Below the pieces are notes generated by a model. That model was not told the DNA's origin and searched no databases. It worked only from the letters and a program-made list of their open reading frames with translations. A DNA stretch of 64,000 bases from Mycobacterium celatum (lineage in GTDB: Bacteria > Actinomycetota > Actinomycetes > Mycobacteriales > Mycobacteriaceae). Position numbers and translations under genes: made by a program. The stretch is taken from NCBI RefSeq assembly GCF_002101595.1, contig NZ_LQOM01000051.1, forward strand, positions 1 to 64,000, read 5' to 3'. Position 1 is the stretch's first letter; each line of letters starts with the position of its first letter. This document shows positions 26,889 to 35,021 of this stretch, in pieces.

Positions 26889-28519
26889 CCGCCACGCTGG
26901 AACGGCCGACACACAAAGCGCCGCAACGTGGTTCGGCCTTCACCGGAACACTCGGGATGCTGCGGCTCTACGTGCGCCGCGACCGGATTGTCCTTCCGCT
27001 GTGGGTGTTGCTGTTGTCGGTACCGCTGGCCACCGTGTACGTCGGCAGCATCGAGAAGGTCTACCCGGACCAGGCCGCGCGTGACGCCTTCGCGGCGTCG
27101 ATCATGGCCAGCCCCGCCCAGCGGGCGCTCTACGGAGAGATCTACGCAAACAATCTCGGCGCCGTCGGTATCTGGAAGGCCGGGATGTTCCATCTGCTGA
27201 TCGCCGTGGCGGTGATCCTCACGGTCATCCGGCATACCCGCGCCGACGAGGAGACCGGCCGCGCCGAGCTTCTCGACTCGACCGCAGTCGGCCGGTATGC
27301 CAGCCTGACCGCTGCCCTGCTGCTGTCGTTCGGCGCGTCGATCGCCACCGGCGCCATCGGCGCCGCGGGGTTGCTCACCACCGATGTCGCGCCGGGCGGG
27401 TCGCTGGCGTTCGGCGCGGCGCTGGCCGCCTCCGGCCTGGTGTTCACGGCCGTGGCCGCGGTTGCCGCCCAGCTGTCGCCGAGCGCTCGATTCGCCCGCG
27501 GCGCAGCCTTTTCGGTGCTGGCCGCAGCGTTCACACTGCGTGCCGTCGGCGATGCCGGCTCGGGAACCTTGTCCTGGCTGTCGCCGCTCGGGTGGTCCCT
27601 GCAGGTCCGGCCCTACGCGGGCGAGCGGTGGTGGGTGCTGCTGCTGCATGTGGCGACGACGGCGGTGCTCACCGTGGTGGCCTACCGGTTGCTCGCCGGC
27701 CGCGACGTGGGCGCCGGGCTGATCCCCGAGCGCCCGGGGCCGGCCAGCGCCGCACCGGCGTTGCAGGGTGTCGGCGGACTGGCGTGGCGGCTCGACAGAG
27801 GCTCGCTGGTGCTGTGGACGGTCGGTTTGTGCCTGTACGGGTTGTTGATCGGCAGCATCGTGCACGGCATCGGCGACGAAATCGGCGGCAGCGCCTCGGT
27901 CCGCGACATCGTCGCACGGATGGGCGGCACCACTGCGCTCGAGCGGGCCTTCCTCGCGGTGGCGTTCTGCATGCTTGGGATGGCGGCGGCGGCGTTTACC
28001 ATCTCGCTGTCGCTGCGTCTGCACCAGGAGGAGGCTAGCCAGCGTGCCGAGATGCTGCTGAGCGGCGCGACGAGTAGAACACGTTGGCTGGCAAGCCATT
28101 TGGTGATCGCGCTGATCGGACCCGCCGCTGCCTTGCTGGTTGCCGGGCTGGTCGCCGGATTCACCTACGGTATAGCCGCTCACGACATCGCCGGTAAGTT
28201 GTCCACGGTGATCGGGACCGCGGCCGCGCAGCTGCCGGCAGTGTGGCTGCTGGCCGCGGTCACGGCCGCGCTGTTCGGCCTGGCGCCGAGGTTCACCCCG
28301 GTGGCCTGGGGGGTGCTGGTGGCGTTCGTCGCGTTGTATCTGATCGGCTCGTTGGCGGGCTTTCCCCAGTGGCTGCTCGACCTCGAACCGTTCGCGCACG
28401 TTCCGCGGGTGGGCGGCGACGACTTCACCGCCGTTCCGATGCTGTGGTTGCTGACGATCGATGCGGCGTTGATTGCGCTGGGAGCGATAGCATTCCGTCG
28501 CCGCGATCTGCGCAACTGA
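26885..28519 (+). CDS. ABC exporter permease, 12-helix type (Rv1217c-like)
   Basis: A 544-aa permease with about twelve hydrophobic helices arranged as two similar halves, each opening with a basic segment and a helix followed by an extracytoplasmic loop. An internal motif DEETGRAELLDSTAVGR is repeated in altered form as EEASQRAEMLLSGATSR in the second half, typical of fused ABC-2 exporters. The ATG sits in the ATPase stop (ATGA). Together with the ATPase it would export hydrophobic compounds. Confidence 0.92.
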   Translation: MTATLERPTHKAPQRGSAFTGTLGMLRLYVRRDRIVLPLWVLLLSVPLATVYVGSIEKVYPDQAARDAFAASIMASPAQRALYGEIYANNLGAVGIWKAGMFHLLIAVAVILTVIRHTRADEETGRAELLDSTAVGRYASLTAALLLSFGASIATGAIGAAGLLTTDVAPGGSLAFGAALAASGLVFTAVAAVAAQLSPSARFARGAAFSVLAAAFTLRAVGDAGSGTLSWLSPLGWSLQVRPYAGERWWVLLLHVATTAVLTVVAYRLLAGRDVGAGLIPERPGPASAAPALQGVGGLAWRLDRGSLVLWTVGLCLYGLLIGSIVHGIGDEIGGSASVRDIVARMGGTTALERAFLAVAFCMLGMAAAAFTISLSLRLHQEEASQRAEMLLSGATSRTRWLASHLVIALIGPAAALLVAGLVAGFTYGIAAHDIAGKLSTVIGTAAAQLPAVWLLAAVTAALFGLAPRFTPVAWGVLVAFVALYLIGSLAGFPQWLLDLEPFAHVPRVGGDDFTAVPMLWLLTIDAALIALGAIAFRRRDLRN

Positions 28520-28531
28520 AGGAGCATTGGC

Positions 28532-29206
28532 ATGGAAACCTTTGCCAAGACTGCACTTTCAGCCGCGCTGGGACTGACGGCCTTCGGCCTGATGCTGTTC
28601 TTGCCGGCCGGCACGTTCCATTACTGGCAGGCGTGGGTGTTTCTTGCCGTGTTTGCGGTCACCACCTGGATTCCCAGCAACTATCTGATGCGCACCAATC
28701 CGGCCGCCCTGGAACGGCGCATGCATGCCGGGCCCATGGCGGAAACCCGAATGCTGCAAAGAATTGTCATCTCCATCGCGCTGATGTCCATGGCCGCCAC
28801 GATCGTGCTCAGCGCGCTCGACCACCGCTTCGGCTGGTCGTCGGTGCCGACGACGGTGTGCCTGGTCGGCGATGTCCTGGTCGCGATCGGACTGGGTATC
28901 GCCATGCTGGTGGTCATCCAGAACAGTTATGCCGCAGCCAATGTCACCGTCGAGTCAGACCAGGATGTCATCACCACCGGCCTGTACGGCCTTGTCCGCC
29001 ATCCGATGTACACCGGCAACGTGATCATGATGGCGGGCATCCCCCTGGCGCTCGGCTCGTACTGGGGACTTATGTTGCTCATTCCGGGCATTGCCGTGCT
29101 CGCCATTCGCATTCGCGACGAAGAAGAGCTGCTCACCCACGAGCTGACGGGGTACCGCGAGTACACCGATCAGGTGCGCTACCGGCTGGTGCCCTACGTG
29201 TGGTGA
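28532..29206 (+). CDS. Isoprenylcysteine carboxyl methyltransferase-type membrane protein (Rv1216c-like)
   Basis: A 224-aa integral membrane protein with about five helices and the C-terminal ICMT/PEMT signature GLYGLVRHPMYTGN followed by the acidic RDEEELL segment that binds SAM in this family. ATG 28532 has AAGGAG 9 nt upstream. It is the fourth gene of the TetR operon. Bacterial members methylate small lipophilic acceptors; no protein prenylation pathway is expected here, so the acceptor is unknown. Confidence 0.85.
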   Translation: METFAKTALSAALGLTAFGLMLFLPAGTFHYWQAWVFLAVFAVTTWIPSNYLMRTNPAALERRMHAGPMAETRMLQRIVISIALMSMAATIVLSALDHRFGWSSVPTTVCLVGDVLVAIGLGIAMLVVIQNSYAAANVTVESDQDVITTGLYGLVRHPMYTGNVIMMAGIPLALGSYWGLMLLIPGIAVLAIRIRDEEELLTHELTGYREYTDQVRYRLVPYVW

Positions 29207-29221
29207 CGGCCGAACTTCCGC

Positions 29222-29314
29222 CGCGAGCGTGCGTAAACCCGGTCACTTGTCCGGCGTGTCGGCCGCGGACACGCACGCTCGCGCGGGGGAAGGGGGCACG
29301 CTCGCGCGGGGGAA
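29222..29314. repeat. Intergenic inverted repeat family A with a duplicated arm
   Basis: CGCGAGCGTGCGT (29222-29234) and ACGCACGCTCGCG (29271-29283) pair perfectly around a centre holding CCGGCGTGTCG. The right arm region CACGCTCGCGCGGGGGAA (29274-29291) is repeated at 29297-29314. It lies at the convergent end of the exporter operon and glgC. Confidence 0.8.
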
Positions 29315-29323
29315 AAGGGCGCG

Positions 29324-30538
29324 CTAAATCCAGACGCCCTTCCCGACGGCGACCACACCGCCGGCGCTGATCGCGAAGCGCTCGCGGTCCTTTTCCAGGT
29401 CCACCCCGACCATCTCGCCGGGTCCCACGACGACGTTCTTGTCCAGGATCGCGTGGCGCACCACCGCGCCGCGACCGACGCGGGTGCCGGGCATGATCAC
29501 GCTGCCCTCCACGATCGCACCGTCGTCGACGACGACGTTGGACGACAGCACCGAGTTGCGCACCGAGGCCGCCGAGATGATGCTGCCCGCGCCGACCACC
29601 GATTCCTGCGCCGAGCCGCCGTTGACGAACTTGGCTGGCGCCAGGTTTTCCGTCGCCCCCCGGATCGGCCAGCGCTTGTTGTAGAGGTTGAACACCGGAT
29701 GCACCGACACCAGGTCCATGTGCGCGTCGTAGAACGCATCCAGGGTTCCGACGTCGCGCCAGTAGGCCCGGTCGCGGTCGGTGGCGCCGGGCACCTCGTT
29801 GTCGGAGAAGTCGTAGACCGCGGCCATGCCGTCGGCGACCAGTCGCGGGATGATGTCGCCGCCCATGTCGTGGTCGGAATGGTCGTCCTCGGCGTCGGCG
29901 CGGATCGCGTCGATGAGCACCTTGGTGGTGAAGATGTAATTGCCCATCGAGACGAAGGTGGATTCGGGGTCGTCGGGGGTGCCGGGCGGATCGGCCGGCT
30001 TCTCGACAAAATTGCGGATGCGCCCGGAATCGTCGGCGTCGAGGCACCCGAACGCCGACGCCTCCGCGCGTGGCACCCTGATCCCGGCCACCGTCGCCCC
30101 TGCGCCGCTGTCGATGTGGAACCGGACCATCTGCTCGGGATCCATCCGGTACACGTGGTCGGCGCCGAAAACCACGATGTAGTCCGGATCCTCGTCGAAG
30201 ATCAGGTTCAGCGACTGATAGATCGCGTCGGCCGAGCCGGTGTACCAACGCGGGCCGAGCCGCTGCTGCGCCGGCACCGGCGTGATGTACTCGCCAGCCA
30301 GACCCGAGAGCCGCCAGTTCTGCGAGATGTGGCGGTCCAGGGAGTGGGACTTGTACTGGGTGAGAACGCAGATCCTCAAGTAGCGGGCGTTGACGAGGTT
30401 TGACAGCACGAAGTCGATCAGGCGATACGCGCCGCCGAAGGGAACTGCGGGTTTGGCCCGGTCCGCGGTCAGCGGATACAGCCGCTTGCCCTCCCCACCG
30501 GCCAGGACGATGCCCAGCACGTGTGGCGCTTCCCTCAT
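29324..30538 (-). CDS. glgC: Glucose-1-phosphate adenylyltransferase
   Basis: A 404-aa ADP-glucose pyrophosphorylase feeding glycogen and maltose-1-phosphate synthesis. It has the N-terminal nucleotidyl loop LAGGEGKRLYPLT, the catalytic VFGADHVYRMD, the sugar-binding FVEKP and a C-terminal left-handed beta-helix (residues 290-400). ATG 30538 is divergent from glgM with 101 bp between starts, the classic glgC/glgM arrangement (Rv1213/Rv1212c). Confidence 0.97.
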   Translation of the reverse strand: MREAPHVLGIVLAGGEGKRLYPLTADRAKPAVPFGGAYRLIDFVLSNLVNARYLRICVLTQYKSHSLDRHISQNWRLSGLAGEYITPVPAQQRLGPRWYTGSADAIYQSLNLIFDEDPDYIVVFGADHVYRMDPEQMVRFHIDSGAGATVAGIRVPRAEASAFGCLDADDSGRIRNFVEKPADPPGTPDDPESTFVSMGNYIFTTKVLIDAIRADAEDDHSDHDMGGDIIPRLVADGMAAVYDFSDNEVPGATDRDRAYWRDVGTLDAFYDAHMDLVSVHPVFNLYNKRWPIRGATENLAPAKFVNGGSAQESVVGAGSIISAASVRNSVLSSNVVVDDGAIVEGSVIMPGTRVGRGAVVRHAILDKNVVVGPGEMVGVDLEKDRERFAISAGGVVAVGKGVWI

Positions 30539-30639
30539 GGTTCAAACCTATCGGCCGCTCCGCAGCGCTGCCAGGCCAATCGCGCGATTGACAACGCTGA
30601 CGGACTGTCCGTCAAGCAATTTGAGCTACCGTGCCGAAT

Positions 30640-31803
30640 ATGCGGGTGGCGATGATGACTCGGGAGTATCCGCCCGAGGTGTACGGCGGCGCCGGGGTAC
30701 ACGTCACCCAGCTGGTCGCGCACCTGCGCAGCCTGTGCCGGGTCGACGTGCACTGCATGGGGGCGCCCCGCCCGACGGCCGCGGCGTATCAGCCCGATCC
30801 CCGGTTGCAGGGCGCCAACCCGGCGCTGTCGACGCTGTCGTCGGATCTGCTGATGGCCGACGCGGCCGCCGACGCCGACGTGGTGCACACGCACACCTGG
30901 TACACCGGCTTGGCGGGACACTTGGCCGGCCTGCTCTACGACATCCCGCATGTGCTGACCGCGCATTCGCTGGAGCCGTTGCGGCCGTGGAAGACCGAAC
31001 AACTCGGCGGCGGCTACCGGCTGTCGTCCTGGGTGGAACACACCGCAGCGACGGCCGCCGACGCCGTCATCGCCGTCAGCTCCGGCATGCGCGACGACGT
31101 GCTGCGGCTCTATCCGGCACTGGACCCCAGCCGGGTTCATGTCGTGCGCAACGGGATCGACACCGACGTGTGGTACCCCGTCGGGCGCGACCCAAACGAG
31201 TCGATCCTGGCCGAGCTTGGTGTCGACCCGCACCGGCCGGTTGTGGCGTTCGTCGGGCGGATCACCCGTCAAAAGGGCGTTGCCCATCTGCTGGCCACCG
31301 CGCACCGGTTCGACGCCGACGCGCAGTTGGTGCTGTGCGCCGGGGCGCCCGACACCGCCGAGATCGCCGCCGAAGTCACAACTGCGGTCACCGACCTGGC
31401 CCGCACCCGAACCGGGGTGTTCTGGATCCGGGAGATGCTCCCGATCAGCAAGATACGTGAAATACTATCGGCTGCAACGGTTTTCGTGTGTCCATCGGTC
31501 TATGAACCCCTAGGAATCGTCAACCTGGAGGCCATGGCCTGCGCGACGGCGGTGGTGGCCTCCGACGTCGGCGGAATACCGGAGGTGGTCGCCGATCACG
31601 TCAGCGGGCTACTGGTGCACTACAACGCCGGCGATCCCGCCGGTTATCAGGCGGATCTGGCCGAGGCGGTCAACGCCTTGCTCGCCGATCCGGCGAGGGC
31701 GGAGCGCTACGGTCAGGCGGGACGCCAGCGCTGCATCGCGGAATTCTCCTGGGCACACATCGCCGAGCAGACGTTGGAGATCTATCGGAAGGTCTGCGCG
31801 TAA
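30640..31803 (+). CDS. glgM: Alpha-1,4-glucosyltransferase GlgM (maltose-1-phosphate forming)
   Basis: A 387-aa GT4 enzyme that transfers glucose from ADP-glucose to glucose-1-phosphate to make maltose-1-phosphate for GlgE. It has the N-terminal REYPPEVYGGAGVHV motif and the C-terminal FVCPSVYEPLGIVNLEAMAC motif characteristic of mycobacterial GlgM rather than typical GlgA (which has KTGGL). ATG 30640 gives the same length as Rv1212c; an upstream in-frame GTG (30631) adds three residues. Confidence 0.95.
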   Translation: MRVAMMTREYPPEVYGGAGVHVTQLVAHLRSLCRVDVHCMGAPRPTAAAYQPDPRLQGANPALSTLSSDLLMADAAADADVVHTHTWYTGLAGHLAGLLYDIPHVLTAHSLEPLRPWKTEQLGGGYRLSSWVEHTAATAADAVIAVSSGMRDDVLRLYPALDPSRVHVVRNGIDTDVWYPVGRDPNESILAELGVDPHRPVVAFVGRITRQKGVAHLLATAHRFDADAQLVLCAGAPDTAEIAAEVTTAVTDLARTRTGVFWIREMLPISKIREILSAATVFVCPSVYEPLGIVNLEAMACATAVVASDVGGIPEVVADHVSGLLVHYNAGDPAGYQADLAEAVNALLADPARAERYGQAGRQRCIAEFSWAHIAEQTLEIYRKVCA

Positions 31804-31806
31804 CGG

Positions 31807-31974
31807 TTAGCTGGTGACGCCCTTGAGTTCGTCACCCAGCGCGGCGGCTTCGTCGGGCGTCAGCTCGACGACGAGTCGGCCACCGCCTTCCAGCGGTACC
31901 CGCATCACGATGCCGCGCCCCTCCTTGGTCGCTTCCAGTGGACCGTCACCGGTCCGGGGCTTCATCGCCGCCAT
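31807..31974 (-). CDS. DUF3117 small protein (Rv1211-like)
   Basis: A 55-aa protein nearly invariant in mycobacteria: MKPRTGDGPLEATKEGRG followed by a short beta/alpha segment and ELTPDEAAALG. ATG 31974 has GGAGGGAG at ideal spacing, which decides the start over the longer frame. Function unknown, although a calmodulin-like role has been proposed for Rv1211. It converges with glgM (3-bp gap). Confidence 0.9.
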   Translation of the reverse strand: MAAMKPRTGDGPLEATKEGRGIVMRVPLEGGGRLVVELTPDEAAALGDELKGVTS

Positions 31975-32142
31975 CGAGTGCTCCCTCCAGCTTCGAACGG
32001 GCCCGCCGTCGCGGACCTGGTCGGCGCCGGGCACGCGCCGCCAGTGGAATCCCGGCCATACCCGGCGTTGAACTGCCAATTCACTCCCCCATTGTTCCCT
32101 ATGGGCGACGAGGGGGTGCACAAGACCCGGGTTCGACGTGTC

Positions 32143-32712
32143 TTAGCCGGTGATCGGCGCCACAAAACAACTGCGCAGGTGGTCGTCGACCATCCCGGTC
32201 GCCTGCATCAGGGCATAGGCAGTGGTCGGTCCGACGAACCGGAAGCCGCGCCGCTTCAATTCGCGCGCCATCGCAGTGGATTCCGCAGTCGCCGAAGGTA
32301 CTTCGGAGGGGTCGGCGGGCCTTAAAGAAACGTGTCGGGGCGCCGGCGCGAACGACCACAGCAGCTCGGAGAGGCCTTCGGGTCCCAGATCCGCGGCGGC
32401 GCGGGCATTGGCGATCGTCGCCTCGATCTTGGCGCGGTTGCGCACAATCGACTCGTCGGCCATCAGCCGGGCCACGTCGGCGTCGGTGTAGCGCGCGACG
32501 GTCTCGATGTCGAAGCGAGCGAACGCGCGCCGGAAGTTTTCCCGCTTGCGCAGGATCGTCAGCCACGACAGGCCGCTCTGGAAGGCCTCCAGGCTCATCC
32601 GTTCGAACAACGCCACCCCGCCACGCAGCGGCCGGCCCCACTCGTTGTCGTGGTAGTCGCGATAGAGGTCGCCGACAGCCCAGCCGCAGCGGACCAGCCC
32701 GTCGTCACTCAC
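32143..32712 (-). CDS. tagA: DNA-3-methyladenine glycosylase I
   Basis: A 189-aa base-excision repair enzyme removing 3-methyladenine. It carries the family start RCGWAVGDLYRDYHDNEWG and the helix-hairpin region with FQSGLSWLTIL; the conserved Glu and Trp of the aromatic pocket are present. The usual zinc-binding C-terminal His/Cys cluster of E. coli Tag is only partly represented. GTG 32712 overlaps the upstream stop by 4 bp. Homolog of Rv1210. Confidence 0.93.
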   Translation of the reverse strand: MSDDGLVRCGWAVGDLYRDYHDNEWGRPLRGGVALFERMSLEAFQSGLSWLTILRKRENFRRAFARFDIETVARYTDADVARLMADESIVRNRAKIEATIANARAAADLGPEGLSELLWSFAPAPRHVSLRPADPSEVPSATAESTAMARELKRRGFRFVGPTTAYALMQATGMVDDHLRSCFVAPITG

Positions 32713-33014
32713 TCCGGGCCTTTCTCCTCAGCGACGCGCATGGACGCGAGTTGGCCTCGCAGCAGGTCGAGTTCCTGGCCGAGCCGATCCAGTACCCAGT
32801 CCACCTCGCTGGTCTTGTATCCGCGCAGCACCTGGGTGAACTTGACCGCGTCGACGTCGGCGCCGGTGACGCCGGACGCCGGCAGCACCGTCGCCGTCGT
32901 CGCCCGTGGCAGCGGCGGCAGCTGCTCACCGCGGCCGAACAGCAGGCTGGCCACACCGAACAGGACGATCGCGACCAGGATCAGTACCACCAGATAAAGC
33001 AAGACCAACGCCAC
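32709..33014 (-). CDS. Membrane-anchored DivIVA-domain protein (Rv1209-like)
   Basis: A 101-aa protein with an N-terminal membrane helix (LLYLVVLILVAIVLFGVASL) and then a DivIVA-like motif FTQVLRGYKTSEVDWVLDRL followed by a short coiled coil. DivIVA-type proteins organise polar growth in mycobacteria; this one is too short to form a filament by itself and could be an adaptor. It lies between gpgS and tagA, coupled to tagA by GTGA. Confidence 0.82.
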   Translation of the reverse strand: MALVLLYLVVLILVAIVLFGVASLLFGRGEQLPPLPRATTATVLPASGVTGADVDAVKFTQVLRGYKTSEVDWVLDRLGQELDLLRGQLASMRVAEEKGPE

Positions 33015-33043
33015 GTCCCCGATATTGCCTCATGCCGCCGACG

Positions 33044-34018
33044 TCAGCGCAGTCGTCTCTGGTGGCCACCCGCTCCGCCCGGCTCCGCCGCGCTGACGAT
33101 CGCCACGGTGTTCATCGGGGGGCGGTCGGTCAGCGACACCGGCGAGGTGCGCGGGACATAGCCGTCTCCGTCGACGAAGAACTGGGTCAGGCCCACGCCG
33201 GAGTCGGGGATGCCGCAGCGCGAGAGCAGCGTCGCGACAACCTGGCGGCTCATCGGCCCCAGCTCGGCCAGCGGCCGGTTGCGGTGCGCCCGCACACCGA
33301 GGTTGACCTGGGCGATCGCGTCCAGCCCCAGCCGGTCGTACGTGTCGACCAGCAGGCCGATCTCCACGCCGTAGCCCGGCGCGAACGGCAGCGACATCAG
33401 CAGCTCGCGGGTGGCGGCGTATTCGCCGCCGAGCGGCTGCAGCACACAGCTCAGTTCGGGCCGCAGCGCCGCCAGCAGCGGGCGCGCCACCAGTTCGGTG
33501 ACCCGTCCCCCGCCGGTCGCGGCCCCACCGTGCAACGGCCGCCGGTAGAAGCTTTTCACCAGGTGAACGCCGTCACCGGTGAGCAGAGGGCCGACCAGCC
33601 ACGGCACGAACATCGGGTGCGGGTCGATCAGGTCGGAGTCGACGAACACCACGATGTCGCCGCTGGTGGCGGCCAGTGAGCGCCACAACACCTCGCCCTT
33701 GCCGGGGCGCGGCGGGACGTCGGGCAGGGCCTGTTCGCGGGTGACCACTCGGGCGCCGGCGGCGATCGCCCGGATCTCGGTGTCGTCGGTCGAGCCCGAG
33801 TCGAGCACGATCAGCTCGTCGACCAGCCCGCCGACCACCGGCGAGATGCTGTCGACGACCGATTCGATGGTGCCTTCCTCGTTGAGAGCGGGCAGCACCA
33901 CCGAGATGGTCCGCCCGGCCTTGGCCGCCACTAATTCGCCGACGGTCCAGCTCGGGCGTATCCAACTGCGATCCGACAGCCAGGTGTCACCCGGCAGGGC
34001 AGCGAGAAGCTCTGTCAC
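33044..34018 (-). CDS. gpgS: Glucosyl-3-phosphoglycerate synthase
   Basis: A 324-aa GT81 retaining glycosyltransferase making glucosyl-3-phosphoglycerate, first step of methylglucose lipopolysaccharide synthesis. It has VVLPALNEEGTIESVV, the metal-binding VFVDSDLIDP (DxD-like), GKGEVLWRSL and GYGVEIGLLVDTY. GTG 34018 overlaps the folP2 stop by 4 bp and has GAGAGGA upstream. The last roughly 20 codons (AIVSAAEPGGAGG and following) lie in a copy of the dispersed GC-rich element, so the tail is probably not ancestral. Confidence 0.94.
   Translation of the reverse strand: MTELLAALPGDTWLSDRSWIRPSWTVGELVAAKAGRTISVVLPALNEEGTIESVVDSISPVVGGLVDELIVLDSGSTDDTEIRAIAAGARVVTREQALPDVPPRPGKGEVLWRSLAATSGDIVVFVDSDLIDPHPMFVPWLVGPLLTGDGVHLVKSFYRRPLHGGAATGGGRVTELVARPLLAALRPELSCVLQPLGGEYAATRELLMSLPFAPGYGVEIGLLVDTYDRLGLDAIAQVNLGVRAHRNRPLAELGPMSRQVVATLLSRCGIPDSGVGLTQFFVDGDGYVPRTSPVSLTDRPPMNTVAIVSAAEPGGAGGHQRRLR
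33061..33106 (-). repeat. Copy of the dispersed 46-bp GC-rich element at the gpgS 3' end
   Basis: Matches 13811-13856 in lpqY at 39 of 46 positions in the same orientation. Translated in gpgS it yields VAIVSAAEPGGAGGH, the counterpart of VAIASAAKPGEADRH in LpqY, so it is read in the same frame in both genes. Confidence 0.8.
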
Positions 34019-34890
34019 GCCAGTCCTCTCACTGTCCGCGCCGGCGGCCGTTGGCCGTGGATCGACGCCACCATTTCCAGCACCCGCCGGGTGGGCCCGA
34101 CTTCGTGCACCCGGAACATCCGGGCGCCGGCCGCGGCGGCCAGCGCGGTGGCCGCCAGGGTTCCCTCCAGGCGTTCGGTCAACTGCACGCCCAAAGTCTC
34201 CCCGACGAAGTCCTTGTTCGAGAGCGCCATCAACACCGGCCACCCGGTGTTAACAAGATCGTCCATGTGACGCAACAACGCCAAGCCGTGGAAGGTGTTC
34301 TTACCGAAGTCGTGGGTGGGGTCGATCAGTACCCGGTCGCGGGCCACGCCGGCCGCGACGGCCTTCTCGGCGGCGGCGGTGACTTCACGGATGACGTCGT
34401 CGACCACGCCGCGGGTGCTGGTCCCGTAGCTGACCCGGAACGGCCGGGTTCGTGGCGGCGCGCCGCCGGTGTGCGAGCACACCAGGCCGGCCCCGAATTC
34501 GGCTGCAACAGAGGGCATTTCGGGGTCGACGCCGCCCCAGGTGTCGTTGATCAGGTCGGCGCCGGCGCGGCAGGCCTGCCGGGCGACGGCCGAACGCCAG
34601 GTGTCGACACTGATCAGCTGGTCAGGGTACGCGTCGCGCAGCCACTCGATGAACGGCACCACCCGCGCGGTTTCGGTGGCGGTATCGACAGCTTGCCCCG
34701 GTCCGGCCTTGACCCCGCCCACGTCGACGACGTCGGCGCCGTCGGCGATGACCCGGTGCGCGGCGGACTTGGCCGCGTCGTCGGTGAAGGTGGCGCCGCG
34801 GTCGTAGAACGAGTCCGGGGTGCGGTTGACGATCGCCATGATCAGCGGACGATCACCGGCGACCGGGTGGCCGCAGAGCGTTGACTGCAC
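34015..34890 (-). CDS. folP2: Dihydropteroate synthase homolog FolP2
   Basis: A 291-aa TIM-barrel protein of the DHPS family: IMAIVNRTPDSFYDRG, DVGGVKAGPG, DTWGGVDPEM and DPTHDFGKNTFHG. Several catalytic substitutions relative to FolP1 are usual in this paralog, and M. tuberculosis FolP2 (Rv1207) lacks DHPS activity, so a folate role should not be assumed. GTG 34890 opens the folP2-gpgS-DivIVA-like-tagA-DUF3117 run, suggesting shared expression with glucosylglycerate synthesis. Confidence 0.92.
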   Translation of the reverse strand: MQSTLCGHPVAGDRPLIMAIVNRTPDSFYDRGATFTDDAAKSAAHRVIADGADVVDVGGVKAGPGQAVDTATETARVVPFIEWLRDAYPDQLISVDTWRSAVARQACRAGADLINDTWGGVDPEMPSVAAEFGAGLVCSHTGGAPPRTRPFRVSYGTSTRGVVDDVIREVTAAAEKAVAAGVARDRVLIDPTHDFGKNTFHGLALLRHMDDLVNTGWPVLMALSNKDFVGETLGVQLTERLEGTLAATALAAAAGARMFRVHEVGPTRRVLEMVASIHGQRPPARTVRGLA

Positions 34891-34949
34891 CCGTCTATGG
34901 TGCCCGCCCCGCCTAGCCGGCTGCTGTCCGGGGATCGCGACTGAGTTCG

Positions 34950-35009
34950 CGAGCGTGCGGCTAGCTTCACGTTCGGCGCCGAGCGTGCGGCTAGCTTCAC
35001 GTTCGGCGC
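34950..35009. repeat. Perfect 30-bp tandem duplication upstream of folP2
   Basis: Two identical 30-bp units, 34950-34979 and 34980-35009, each containing GAGCGTGCGGCTAGC and TTCACGTTCGG. The unit resembles half of a family A repeat (GAGCGTGCG). It lies 60 bp before the folP2 start and 13 bp after the fadD6 stop. Confidence 0.9.
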
Positions 35010-35021
35010 GAGAAGCGGCAA

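Noticed and set aside
26837..28399. 520-codon open frame antisense to the ABC permease
   Set aside because: Composition is Arg/Gln/His-rich, as expected for the antisense of a GC-rich permease gene, with no start signals or recognisable motifs.
34950..35009. Possible CRISPR array
   Set aside because: Only two directly abutting copies and no spacers; no cas genes in the window.
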